A stretch of DNA of 64,000 nt from Natronorubrum halophilum (GTDB lineage: Archaea; Halobacteriota; Halobacteria; Halobacteriales; Natrialbaceae). The notes below the pieces were generated by a model, which saw only the letters and a list, made by a program, of their open reading frames with translations, ran no database searches and was not told the DNA's origin. Location: the NCBI RefSeq assembly GCF_003670115.1, contig NZ_QQTY01000003.1, positions 434,001-498,000 on the forward strand, written 5' to 3'. How positions within the stretch are numbered: the stretch's first letter is position 1; each line of letters opens with the position of its first letter. Below, piece by piece: positions 36,646 through 45,905 of this stretch. A program made the translations under genes and the position numbers.

Positions 36646-38433
36646 ATGCTACCAGACGATGCGCTCCCCGGAGACGCAGAGGCATCACGCCGCCGATTCT
36701 TGCAGGTGACCGGCTTAACGGGTGCAACGGCACTCGCGGGTTGTTTCGGCGACGACAACAGTTCGGGCAACGAGGAGATCACCGGCGACGAGCCGATGAC
36801 CGACCGGACGTTCACCGCACCGACGTCGGTCCTCCCCGGCGACATGCAGTGGAACGCCGCGAACGAAAGCAACTACCCGGACCGACCCGGGTTCGTGGTT
36901 TACGACCGGCTAGTGTACTTCCGGGCGACGAGCGGCGAGTTCGTCGAGGGCGCCCTCGCTGACTGGGAGATCGGCGAGGACACGGCGACGCTCACCCTCC
37001 AGAACGACCTGACCTGGCACGACGGCGAGGACGCCACGGCGGCGGACCTCGTCCGGAAGCTTCACATCTCGCTGTACGACAATCACCCGATCGGGAACTT
37101 CACCTCGGTCGAGAACGTCACGTCCGTCGACGACACGACCGTCGAAGTCGGACTCGAGGCGTCCGTCTCCGAACCGGTCTTCCTCAACTCGATCAAGAGC
37201 CTGGAGCTTGACACACCGGCCGAGCAGTACGATGACATCCTCGCGGAAATGGAGGACGATTCCGAGTCGACGGTCCTCTCGGAGTTCGCACCCGAGGAGC
37301 CGATCGGAACCGGTCCGTTCCAGTACGACAGCGCCGGCGAACAGGAACTCATCACCACGAAATTCGAGGACTCGTACTGGGCAGACAACGTTAATTTCGC
37401 CGAGTATCGATTTCGATTCATCGACGGAAACGAGACGGCCTGGCAGGCGATTCGCGGCGGATCGGTCGACGCCCTGCACAACATCTTCACGTCGCCGGAC
37501 ATCATGGCCTCGTTCCCGGATCACGTCCTCGAGATCCAGCAACCGGCCAACTGGGGGCTGTCGATCGCGTTCGACCACGACCACGAACACTTCGGGCAGC
37601 GGGAGGTCCGCAAGGCGATCGCCCACGTGATCGATCGCGAGATCGTCGCGGAGAACTCCTCGGGCGGCGGCGACGCGAAAGCGCCCGTGCGGACGCCGAC
37701 GGGCATCGTCGGGAATTTCGACGGGTCGGCCGACGACTGGCTCGACGAACCGGACGCCTTCGAGGATTACGCCGGACGGAACACCGACAGGGCCACCGAA
37801 CTGCTCGAGTCGGCCGGCTTCTCGAAGGAGGGAGACACCTGGGTCGACGAGGACGGCGAGACGCTATCTTTCGAGTTCAAGGTGCCCGCCGCCTGGAACG
37901 AGTGGGTCGACGCCTCGATCACGTTCAACGAGCACTTGCAGGACTTCGGCATCGAGACCAACCTCGTCACCAGAGACGATAGCGTCTATTTCGGGCAGGA
38001 CCTCTACGGCGACGCGGGCTTCGACGCGGCCGGATTTTGGTGGTCCGACGGCTGGACGTACCCGTACCACTCCCTCGATTGGAACCTCAACAGCTGGGAC
38101 GCCCAGAACGTCTACAACTACCCCACGTCGGTCGACGTGCCGCCGGTGGGCGATCCCGACGGCGAGGCCGAGACGGTCGAACTCGCGCCCGAACTCGAAG
38201 CGCTCGTCGGCATGGACGCCGACGGCGACGACGCGCGCCAGAAAATTCAGAAGCTGGCGTGGATCTTCAACTACGATCTCCCGCAGCTACCGATCCAGGA
38301 GAAGATCGATCAGTGTTTCGTCTCCGTCGAGAACTTCAAAGTCGTCGAGAACTCGCACCCGGCGACGTCCGTCCAGTATCCGACGACGTACCTTCCCCGC
38401 GTCGGAAAGCTCGTCGCAAAGGCCGACGAATAG
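36646..38433 (+). CDS. ABC transporter substrate-binding lipoprotein, family 5 (probable oligosaccharide binder)
   Basis: This 595-residue protein has a Tat motif and lipobox (SRRRFLQVTGLTGATALAGC), followed by a family-5 binding protein with LQNDLTWHDGEDATAADLV, IGTGPFQYD, REVRKAIAHVIDREIV and YWADNVNF-type motifs. Family-5 proteins bind peptides, but several hyperthermophile members bind cello- or laminari-oligosaccharides. The setting here, among GH3, GH16 and GH81 genes, makes a beta-glucan oligosaccharide the favoured ligand (inference). It is the first gene of a five-gene operon. The 80 bp upstream are AT-rich and shared with the divergent GH3 promoter region. Confidence 0.9.
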   Translation: MLPDDALPGDAEASRRRFLQVTGLTGATALAGCFGDDNSSGNEEITGDEPMTDRTFTAPTSVLPGDMQWNAANESNYPDRPGFVVYDRLVYFRATSGEFVEGALADWEIGEDTATLTLQNDLTWHDGEDATAADLVRKLHISLYDNHPIGNFTSVENVTSVDDTTVEVGLEASVSEPVFLNSIKSLELDTPAEQYDDILAEMEDDSESTVLSEFAPEEPIGTGPFQYDSAGEQELITTKFEDSYWADNVNFAEYRFRFIDGNETAWQAIRGGSVDALHNIFTSPDIMASFPDHVLEIQQPANWGLSIAFDHDHEHFGQREVRKAIAHVIDREIVAENSSGGGDAKAPVRTPTGIVGNFDGSADDWLDEPDAFEDYAGRNTDRATELLESAGFSKEGDTWVDEDGETLSFEFKVPAAWNEWVDASITFNEHLQDFGIETNLVTRDDSVYFGQDLYGDAGFDAAGFWWSDGWTYPYHSLDWNLNSWDAQNVYNYPTSVDVPPVGDPDGEAETVELAPELEALVGMDADGDDARQKIQKLAWIFNYDLPQLPIQEKIDQCFVSVENFKVVENSHPATSVQYPTTYLPRVGKLVAKADE

Positions 38434-38454
38434 CCCGGACGAACAGCACACCCT

Positions 38455-39483
38455 ATGCAACGATATTACATCGAACGCACGCTTCAGGCGGTCGTCACGG
38501 TCGTCTCGGTGATGAGCCTCGCGTTTTTCCTCCTGCGACTGATGCCCGGCAACCCCGCGGACGCCTACCGGGCCGAACTCATCCAGAACAACCCGCAACT
38601 GTCACAGGCCGAGATCGACCACCGCGTCGAACAGAAGCTCAACGTGCTCCCGGACGCGCCGCTCCACGAACAGTACGGTAACTACGTGCTCGGATTGCTG
38701 CGAGGCGACCTCGGCGAGTCGATCAACGAGGGCGTCCCCGTGTCGGAGATCATCGCGGAGGCGCTCCCCTGGACGATCTTTACGATGTCCATCGCGCTGT
38801 TGCTCTCGTTCGCCATCGGCATCTCGCTCGGTGCCGTGATGGCGTACAAGGAAGGGAGCTCCTTCGACAGCGGGTTCTCCGTGCTCTCGATCCTGTGTAA
38901 CTCGGTCCCGAACTACATCGTCGGCATTCTGGCGATCTGGTTCCTGGGCTACCAGTTCGAGCTGTTCCCCACGGGCGGTCGGTACTCGACGGAGATGGAG
39001 CCGACGGTGGGGCTCCTAGAGCCCGTTCAAACGCTCGCCTTCCTCGGCGACGCGCTTTGGCATGCCTCGTTGCTGATCCTGTCGTACGCGGTCGTCGCAG
39101 CCGGCGGCTGGGCGCTGCGGATGCGGGGCAACAGCATCCAGGTACTCGGCGAGGATTACCTGCGGGTCGCGCGGCTTCGCGGGCTCTCGGAGCGACGGAT
39201 CGCGACGCGCTACGTCGGGCGCAATGCGGTGTTGCCGCTGTACACGGCGCTCCTGATCGCGATCGGCTTCGCGCTCGGCGGCAGCGTCATCCTCGAGCAG
39301 GTGTTTACGTATCCCGGCGTGGGCTACTACATGATCGAGGGGTTAGAGGCGCGCGACTATCCGCTCATGATGGGCGTCTTCCTCGTCATGACGGTCGCGG
39401 TCGTTCTCGGCGTCTACGTTGCCGACCTCACGTACGGACTCATCGATCCCCGCGCCCAGACGCGGGGAGGTGACCACCGATGA
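38455..39483 (+). CDS. ABC transporter permease, DppB/OppB type
   Basis: This 342-residue permease starts with RYYIERTLQAVVTVVSVMSLAFFLLRLMPGNP, the DppB N terminus. It has about six transmembrane helices and the EAA-like loop LRVARLRGLSERRIATRYVGRNA. It ends with the family motif YGLIDPRAQ. It starts 22 bp after the binding-protein gene and overlaps the next permease by four bases. The extracytoplasmic loop after the first helix is about 90 residues, normal for the family. Confidence 0.92.
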   Translation: MQRYYIERTLQAVVTVVSVMSLAFFLLRLMPGNPADAYRAELIQNNPQLSQAEIDHRVEQKLNVLPDAPLHEQYGNYVLGLLRGDLGESINEGVPVSEIIAEALPWTIFTMSIALLLSFAIGISLGAVMAYKEGSSFDSGFSVLSILCNSVPNYIVGILAIWFLGYQFELFPTGGRYSTEMEPTVGLLEPVQTLAFLGDALWHASLLILSYAVVAAGGWALRMRGNSIQVLGEDYLRVARLRGLSERRIATRYVGRNAVLPLYTALLIAIGFALGGSVILEQVFTYPGVGYYMIEGLEARDYPLMMGVFLVMTVAVVLGVYVADLTYGLIDPRAQTRGGDHR

Positions 39484-40520
39484 GCGAACGCACGGAGCAG
39501 GTTCGCGTCCTCGACGACGACGAGGCGTTCGAAGCCGTGGCGGAGAACACGATGGGCCGCGGGGAGCGCTACCGCCGACTGTTCGACCGCTGGGTGCTCG
39601 CTCCGGGTCGAATCATCTGGGACGACGTCCGCGCCCGCGTCGGAGCGTCGATCCTCCTGCTGTACGTGCTCGTCGGCCTGTTCGGACCGGCCGTCTACAA
39701 GGAACCGAAGGTCAACCAGGGGCCGCGGTCGCTCACGCCGCTCGCCGAGGGACTGACTTACCCCCTCGGGACCGACAACCTCGGCCGCGACATCCTCGCT
39801 CAACTCGTCCATGCGACGCCGTCGATGCTGCAGATGATTACGGCCGGCGGCCTGTTCGTGACGGTTATGGGCGTCACCGTGGGCACGACCGCGGGGTTCG
39901 CCGGCGGACGGACCGACCGGTTCCTCTCGCTGATCACGGACATCGTGATGACCATTCCGGGGCTGCCCCTCATCGTCATCCTGGCCGCGCTACTCGAGCC
40001 CCAGGATCCGATCGTCACGGGACTCATTCTGACGATCAACGTCTGGGCGGGCCTCGCTCGAGAGATCCGCTCGCAGGTCCTCTCGATCAGCCGCCACTCC
40101 TACGTGGAAGCGTCCCAGGCGATGGGACTGTCGACGCCGACGATCATCCTCAGAGACATCCTTCCGAACATCATGCCCTACGTACTGATCACGTTCGTCA
40201 ACGCGGCGAGACAGGTTATCTTCGCATCGATCGGACTGTACTTCCTCGGCGTGTTGCCCTACGACAGCGTCGTCAACTGGGGCGTCATGATCGACCAGGC
40301 GGTCAGCGGCGGCGCGATGCACGTCATGTCGATGGCCCACTGGCTGATCGCGCCGCTGGCGACGATCACGCTCCTGTCGTTCGGACTGATCCTGTTCTCA
40401 CAGGGGACCGACAGGATGTTCAACCCCCGCGTTCGCGCCCGACACTCCTCGACGACCCGCTCGAACGACGAACCGACGGACGACGGTGCGACCGCGACGA
40501 CCGGGGGTGGCGTCCGATGA
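39480..40520 (+). CDS. ABC transporter permease, DppC/OppC type
   Basis: This 346-residue permease has the DppC motif GTDNLGRDILAQLVHATPS (about residue 98), six transmembrane helices and the EAA-like YVEASQAMGLSTPTIILRDILPN. The N-terminal 55 residues are a longer acidic extension than usual. The C terminus ends in a charged tail rather than the frequent LRDxLDP motif (it reads FSQGTDRMFNPRVRARH). It overlaps both neighbouring genes by four bases. It partners the preceding DppB-type permease. Confidence 0.92.
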   Translation: MSERTEQVRVLDDDEAFEAVAENTMGRGERYRRLFDRWVLAPGRIIWDDVRARVGASILLLYVLVGLFGPAVYKEPKVNQGPRSLTPLAEGLTYPLGTDNLGRDILAQLVHATPSMLQMITAGGLFVTVMGVTVGTTAGFAGGRTDRFLSLITDIVMTIPGLPLIVILAALLEPQDPIVTGLILTINVWAGLAREIRSQVLSISRHSYVEASQAMGLSTPTIILRDILPNIMPYVLITFVNAARQVIFASIGLYFLGVLPYDSVVNWGVMIDQAVSGGAMHVMSMAHWLIAPLATITLLSFGLILFSQGTDRMFNPRVRARHSSTTRSNDEPTDDGATATTGGGVR

Positions 40521-41572
40521 GCGAACCCGCCGACGCGGTGTCCGTCGTCGGGACCGATTCTCGGCTCGAGACCGTCCTCAGCTGTCGCGATCTCTCCGTG
40601 GCGTTCCACATGGATCGCGGCACGTCGACGGTCCTCAACGGGCTGGATATCGACATCGAGCGCAACGAGATCATCGGTATCGTCGGCGAATCCGGCTCCG
40701 GAAAGTCGATGTTCGCCTCCGCGCTGCTGGACGCCGTCGTCGAACCCGGCGTCACGTCGGGGACGATTTCCTACCGGCCGACGGACGGTCCGGCGGTCGA
40801 CGTCCTCGACCTCTCGGACGATCGGCTTCGCCGACTTCGCTGGGAGGAGATCTCGATGGTGTTCCAGGGGGCGCTCTCGTCGTTCAACCCGACGCTGAAG
40901 CTCCGCGGCCACTTCGTTGAGACGCTCGAGGCTCACGACTACGACGTCGAGCGGGGGATGGAACGAACGCGCGAACTCCTCTCCGATCTCTACCTCGACC
41001 CCGAGCGCGTGTTGGGCAGCTATCCGCACGAACTCTCCGGCGGGATGAAACAGCGCGCGTTGATCGCGCTCTCGCTCGTCCTCGACCCGGACGTGCTCGT
41101 GATGGACGAACCGACGGCCGCGCTGGATCTGCTCATGCAGCGGTCGATCGTCAGCCTGCTCTCGGATCTCCGAGACAAGTACGACCTGACGATGGTGTTT
41201 ATCACCCACGATCTGCCGCTCGTGACGAAGCTGGCGGACCGGATCGGCGTCCTCTACGCGTTCGAACTCGCGGAGGTCGGGACCACCGAGGAGGTGCTCA
41301 CCGCACCAACTCATCCCTACACGCGGGCGCTGTTGAACTCGACGCCCGACATCGAGTCGCCCCTCGAGGAGATGCGCCCGATCGACGGGGCGGCGCCCGA
41401 CCCGGTCAACGTTCCACCGGGCTGTCCGTACCACGAGCGGTGTCCGATCGCGACGGACGACTGCGCGACGATCAAGCCCCCGATGGAGGCGGCCAGCGAA
41501 ACGCACGACGTCGCCTGTCATCACCGGGAGCGAGTCGACGAGATCGAACTGACCACGGGGGTGGACCGATGA
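40517..41572 (+). CDS. ABC transporter ATP-binding protein, DppD type
   Basis: This 351-residue ATPase has Walker A GESGSGKS, Q-loop region SMVFQGALSSFNP, signature SGGMKQR and Walker B VLVMDEP. The oligopeptide-type C-terminal cap carries the Cys cluster CPYHERCPIATDDC. The frame is open far upstream inside the permease gene, but the ATG at 40517 overlaps its stop (ATGA) and gives the normal length. It forms the heteromeric ATPase pair with the next gene. Confidence 0.92.
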   Translation: MSEPADAVSVVGTDSRLETVLSCRDLSVAFHMDRGTSTVLNGLDIDIERNEIIGIVGESGSGKSMFASALLDAVVEPGVTSGTISYRPTDGPAVDVLDLSDDRLRRLRWEEISMVFQGALSSFNPTLKLRGHFVETLEAHDYDVERGMERTRELLSDLYLDPERVLGSYPHELSGGMKQRALIALSLVLDPDVLVMDEPTAALDLLMQRSIVSLLSDLRDKYDLTMVFITHDLPLVTKLADRIGVLYAFELAEVGTTEEVLTAPTHPYTRALLNSTPDIESPLEEMRPIDGAAPDPVNVPPGCPYHERCPIATDDCATIKPPMEAASETHDVACHHRERVDEIELTTGVDR

Positions 41573-42651
41573 GCGCCGACGACCCCGTCGTCTCGATGCG
41601 GGACGTCGACATCCACTTCGAGGACGACGGCGGCCTCAACCCCTTCGCCGAATCGAAGACGGTCCGGGCCGTCGACGGCGTCGACCTCGACATCCCCGAA
41701 AACGACGTCGTCGCGATCGTCGGCGAGTCCGGCAGCGGGAAGACGACGCTCGGCAAGGCGGCGGTCGGCCTCCAGCGACCGAGCGCCGGCACCGTCAGCT
41801 TCCGCGGACAGGACGTCTGGACGGCCAAAAAGCGCTTCTCGAACCCGACGATCGCCTACTCCGAGATCCGTCGGTCGCTGCAGATCATCCACCAGGATCC
41901 GGGATCGTCGCTGAACCCCCACCAGACCGTCGAGTCGTCGCTCGCCGCGCCGCTGAAGAAGTACCAGTCGGAACTGGGGCCGGAGGACCGCGAGGCTCGG
42001 ATCCTCGCGATGCTCGAACGCGTGGGAATGACGCCGCCCCACGACTACGCGCGGCGCTATCCCCACCAGCTTTCCGGCGGGGAGAAACAGCGCGTCGCGC
42101 TGGTCCGGGCGTTGCTGATGAACCCGGATCTCATCCTGGCCGACGAGGCCGTGAGCGCGCTCGACGTCTCGCTGCGCGTCGAAGTGATGGACCTGATGCT
42201 CGACCTGCAAGCCCAGTTCGACACGTCGTTCCTGTTCATCTCGCACGACCTCTCGAACGCGCGCTACCTGGCCGAGCACGCCGGCGGACGACTCGGCGTG
42301 ATGTATCTGGGTGAACTCGTCGAACTCGGCGACGCGGACGAGGTGCTCCGCGATCCCCAACACCCCTACACGAAGGTGTTGAAGTGGGCGACGCCGTCGC
42401 TCAGTCTGGAAGAAGGCGCTGCGGAGCCGCCGGTTCGGGAGATCGACATTCCCGATCCGGTCGACCCGCCGTCGGGCTGTCGGTTCCACACGCGGTGTCC
42501 GTACGCGACGGACCACTGCCGGACGGAGGCACCTGACCGGCGTTCGGTCGGCGATGGTACGCACCGGGCATCCTGTTTCCGCCTCGAGGAGGACGGCGAC
42601 TACTGGCACAGCGAACCGCTTGAGGGTGCCAGTATCGACGCGGACGAATAG
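41569..42651 (+). CDS. ABC transporter ATP-binding protein, DppF type
   Basis: This 360-residue ATPase has Walker A GESGSGKTT, the DppF-type Q-loop LQIIHQDPGSSLNPHQTV, signature SGGEKQR, Walker B LILADEA and the C-terminal Cys motif CRFHTRCPYATDHC. The start at 41569 overlaps the previous gene by four bases. This is the last gene of the transporter operon; the next gene is convergent. Here the two ATPases are separate, unlike the fused form in the other transporter of this window. Confidence 0.92.
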   Translation: MSADDPVVSMRDVDIHFEDDGGLNPFAESKTVRAVDGVDLDIPENDVVAIVGESGSGKTTLGKAAVGLQRPSAGTVSFRGQDVWTAKKRFSNPTIAYSEIRRSLQIIHQDPGSSLNPHQTVESSLAAPLKKYQSELGPEDREARILAMLERVGMTPPHDYARRYPHQLSGGEKQRVALVRALLMNPDLILADEAVSALDVSLRVEVMDLMLDLQAQFDTSFLFISHDLSNARYLAEHAGGRLGVMYLGELVELGDADEVLRDPQHPYTKVLKWATPSLSLEEGAAEPPVREIDIPDPVDPPSGCRFHTRCPYATDHCRTEAPDRRSVGDGTHRASCFRLEEDGDYWHSEPLEGASIDADE

Positions 42652-42804
42652 CCGGGTCGATCCCGGTTCCGTCGGTTCGCCAGTCGCGGACGGCTCCGCT
42701 GATCGGCACCCACCGTTCCTCGCCGCCGACTGTACCGTTGTAGAGCGGATAGAACGGGCCGTCGTCGAAGGCCCGCTCTCGCCCTGCTGGGCGTCACCGC
42801 CGCT

Positions 42805-45639
42805 TCAGGCGGTAACTACCTCGATCCCATTGAGCAAGGCGTTGTCGGCGTCGGTGTTGAACGAGACCGTCAGCGTGCCGTCCGAGGCGTCGACCCCGGA
42901 GATCGTCCGAACCAGCGCTGCGCCGTGGCCGACCGCACCGTGAACGTCGAGGTCGGTAATCGCTTCGTCACCGTTCACCAAGACGTCGAACACGCGGTCG
43001 CCGTCGGCGGTCCAGTACGTCTCGGCGAAGTGCAACACGACGTCGTAGGTGCCGTCGGCGACCGAGATATCGTAGCTGAAATCACCGTACCGTTCGGACT
43101 GATACAGCGCGTCGTCGTCGGTGCCGGCGATCGGATCGCCCGTACTCGCGGTAGTACCGCCGCTGTACCCGGTATCAGCCTGGAACTCCGTCCCGTCGCC
43201 GACGGTGTAGCTCGATCCACCGACGTTGATCGCTGTCTCGACCGCGGCGGTGTCGCTCGAACCGGGCTCGATCCGTCCGCCGACGAGCCGCGGATCGGTT
43301 TCTGCATCACCAGGCGCGACATCCTCGAAGTAGACCCGTCTGTCGTCGAGCCAGTACTCACGGTCCCAGTCGGTGTGGATATCGTCCGACGGGTTCATGT
43401 AGATCTCGTACCCGTCGTCGACGTCCCACATCTTGGTGGTGGGGTTGCCCGCGAGGATCTGCTCGCCACGGATGTTGATCTCGTAGTTCTGGATGTTGCT
43501 GAACGTCGGATTTCGGATCTCCATGAGCCCGTCCGTCAGCGCGCCGATGCCGCTACTCCAGTTCTCGATGGTCGCGTCCTCGATCACCATCCCCTCGGCT
43601 CGCATGTTGTGGGTGATGCCGACGCCCTCGCCCACGCCGATGAGCCGCGGGTTCACGACCTTGAGGTGGCTGGCGTACCGCATCGCGAGGCCGATGCCGG
43701 TCCCCCGCGGGAACTCGAAGCTGAGATCGCCGTTCTGGTAAATTTGGGTGTCTGGAAGGTCGCTCTCGCCGTCGCGTTGGCCGATGTTCCACGCGGTGTA
43801 GTCCTTGATGAGCCCGTAGTAATCGGTCTGCCGATCCATCTGCGAGCCGGCGCCGCGCATGTGGTTCATGACCTCCATGCCGCTCCCGCAGGCGAAGGCC
43901 GTGTTGCCGATATCTCGGATCGGGATCGACCCCTCGTCGACGAAGACCGTGCCGTCGTCGGCAGTGTCGGTCGCGTGAGCGAACTCCGCGACGTTCGGGC
44001 CGGCTGACCCCGGCGCCACGTTGTACTGTTCTGACGGTCGGTCGTCGGCGTACGGGGCGGGCACGTTCGGGATCGTCCCCCGGTGTCTGCCGATGTCGGA
44101 CTCCTCGATCTCGCGCTCGAGTTCGGAGGGCGGGATCGCGGGATCGTCGACTTCGTCGGGCACGTAATCGCCGATCGCCCGGTTCCAGTAGGCGAACCCG
44201 TGGTTGCGTTGGCCCGCCGCGACGTTGTCCCTGTTCAACACGAGCGGCCCGTGAAGCCAGAAGCCGATCCCGTTGTGGCCGTAGTCGTCGATCAGCGGCC
44301 GGTTGGCGTGATCGGCCCAGGCGACGACTTCGCGGAAATCGGGGTCGTCTCCGCTGCCCGCCGATCGCAGCGCGAAGTTGTTCACGAAGCTGCCGAGTTC
44401 GACGCCCGTCTCGGTCTGGAAGTGCGAACCGAGCACCTTGTAGCTCACACAGTCGTGGACGTGAGCGGAGCTCTGGTGGTTGACGAAGCCCCACCCGGGG
44501 CTGCCCTTCCAGCCGTTCCCGCGGGTCCGCGGCGCGACCACGCAGCCGGTCGCGTCGTGGGGTTCCACGTCCGTTCGGGGACCGGTCTTGTGGTAGTGCA
44601 GCGCGTATCGGGCCCGCCGGTTGTCGTTGACGTCCAGGTCGAACACGCCGTCATTCCGGATCTCGCTCTCCTTGTACGCCGGGTTCGAGAACGGGATGCT
44701 CTTGTCGGTCCGGCCGAGTTCGTAGAGGCCCGCATACCGGATCGTCGAGCCCGGCGACATGATCATCACGTGGCCGCGGCGCTTCATCTCGGTGCTCTCG
44801 GACCGCAATCGGACGTGTCGCTCGAGGTTGAGCGCGTACGAATCGAGGCCGCCCGCCGGCGGCACGTGGTCGTACTGGAGCGTCTCCTCCAACTGGACCG
44901 TCGAGCCGGTGACGCTCGCAACGGTCACTTCCTCGTCGTGGTTCTCCTGCGGCGAGACGCCCGGGACGACCAGCGCATCGCCGGCCCGCCAGTTCGTCGG
45001 CGTCGCGTCGAGCTCGAGGGCGGAGTCACCCGCCATTGGATGGTGCGCCAGTGTCGCGTGTGGCGTCTTCGCCGCGCCGTGGACCTCGACGGTGCCGGCC
45101 GCCACCAGCCCCCGGGTCTTCCGCTCCGGGTCCCAGCTCTCGTCGATCGGTCCGCGGTCGATGAAGGTGATGGTTAGCTCGCTCGAGGGGCCGACTGGAT
45201 CGCTCTCCGTGCCGAGCTGAATCGCGCTGTCCTGGGTCGTGATCAGCGTGTCGACCTGCAGTTCGGCCGTCTGGCTCGTCGCGGCCCTGAGCGTCCCGTC
45301 GATTCGGACCCAGTGCAGGCGCGCGCTGGGATTCGCGTCGACCGTCACCGTGACGCCGGATGGAACGTGGACGCGCGCGCCGTCGTTCGGAACTCCGTTG
45401 TCCCAAGTTGCCGAGTCGGTCCACGGGCCGCTCGTCGTCGCGCTGTGCGTCGCATCCGACGTCGGTACGAGGTCGGCGACGTGATGGTCGTCCGTGTCGT
45501 GTTCCGACGCGACTGCCGTCGAACCGAGCCCCGACAACGCAGCGAGTGTCCCCGTGGTCTGTAACAACCGCCGACGCGAGAGGCGTGGTATTCCTACTGG
45601 CTGTCCGTCCCCGTCTCCGCTGTTGCTTTCTTCCGACAT
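42805..45639 (-). CDS. Tat-exported G8/parallel beta-helix protein with C-terminal malectin domain
   Basis: This 944-residue protein starts with a Tat signal (SRRRLLQTTGTLAALSGLGS), and the mature part begins near residue 45. Residues about 65-300 match the G8 domain plan (GPWTDSATWDNGVPNDGARVHVPSG, repeated Gly and short strands). Residues 300-780 are a long beta-helix-like region with His-rich stretches (HNGIGFWLHGPLVLN, MEVMNHMRG, GVGITHNMRAEG). The last 145 residues are a malectin-type carbohydrate-binding domain (YSGGTTASTGDPIAGTDDD, then LHFAETYW). Parallel beta-helix folds are common in polysaccharide lyases and hydrolases, and the G8/CEMIP family acts on hyaluronan. Position within the beta-glucan locus suggests a glycan-active surface enzyme, but no catalytic residues are assigned. 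The promoter is a very AT-rich run just upstream (45648-45690). Confidence 0.85.
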   Translation of the reverse strand: MSEESNSGDGDGQPVGIPRLSRRRLLQTTGTLAALSGLGSTAVASEHDTDDHHVADLVPTSDATHSATTSGPWTDSATWDNGVPNDGARVHVPSGVTVTVDANPSARLHWVRIDGTLRAATSQTAELQVDTLITTQDSAIQLGTESDPVGPSSELTITFIDRGPIDESWDPERKTRGLVAAGTVEVHGAAKTPHATLAHHPMAGDSALELDATPTNWRAGDALVVPGVSPQENHDEEVTVASVTGSTVQLEETLQYDHVPPAGGLDSYALNLERHVRLRSESTEMKRRGHVMIMSPGSTIRYAGLYELGRTDKSIPFSNPAYKESEIRNDGVFDLDVNDNRRARYALHYHKTGPRTDVEPHDATGCVVAPRTRGNGWKGSPGWGFVNHQSSAHVHDCVSYKVLGSHFQTETGVELGSFVNNFALRSAGSGDDPDFREVVAWADHANRPLIDDYGHNGIGFWLHGPLVLNRDNVAAGQRNHGFAYWNRAIGDYVPDEVDDPAIPPSELEREIEESDIGRHRGTIPNVPAPYADDRPSEQYNVAPGSAGPNVAEFAHATDTADDGTVFVDEGSIPIRDIGNTAFACGSGMEVMNHMRGAGSQMDRQTDYYGLIKDYTAWNIGQRDGESDLPDTQIYQNGDLSFEFPRGTGIGLAMRYASHLKVVNPRLIGVGEGVGITHNMRAEGMVIEDATIENWSSGIGALTDGLMEIRNPTFSNIQNYEINIRGEQILAGNPTTKMWDVDDGYEIYMNPSDDIHTDWDREYWLDDRRVYFEDVAPGDAETDPRLVGGRIEPGSSDTAAVETAINVGGSSYTVGDGTEFQADTGYSGGTTASTGDPIAGTDDDALYQSERYGDFSYDISVADGTYDVVLHFAETYWTADGDRVFDVLVNGDEAITDLDVHGAVGHGAALVRTISGVDASDGTLTVSFNTDADNALLNGIEVVTA

Positions 45640-45663
45640 CAGATTCTATATTGTATAATACCC

Positions 45664-45672
45664 ATTTAAATT
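45664..45672 (-). promoter_or_regulatory. TATA-like promoter element of the G8 gene
   Basis: A TTTAAAT element lies 25-33 bp before ATG 45639, inside a run of almost pure A/T from 45648 to 45692, the most AT-rich point near the glucan genes. Confidence 0.45.
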
Positions 45673-45905
45673 TATTTTAATATATTTTAAAAGGTTATAC
45701 TTTCGGAACCTGCAGCTGTCGGTGCCTTGCGGAGTACTGCGCCGGGTGCGCAGACCCGTTCGTGGGTATGACCGATCGTCACAGGGATAGCGATTCGTGC
45801 GTACGTCGGGTGACGAGACCGCCGCGTGCGATCGGTCAGACGGCGATGGTGTTGGAAGCGGGCCAGTGAGTGCGACCGGGTGGTGAGGTCGGTCCTCCGT
45901 CGAGC

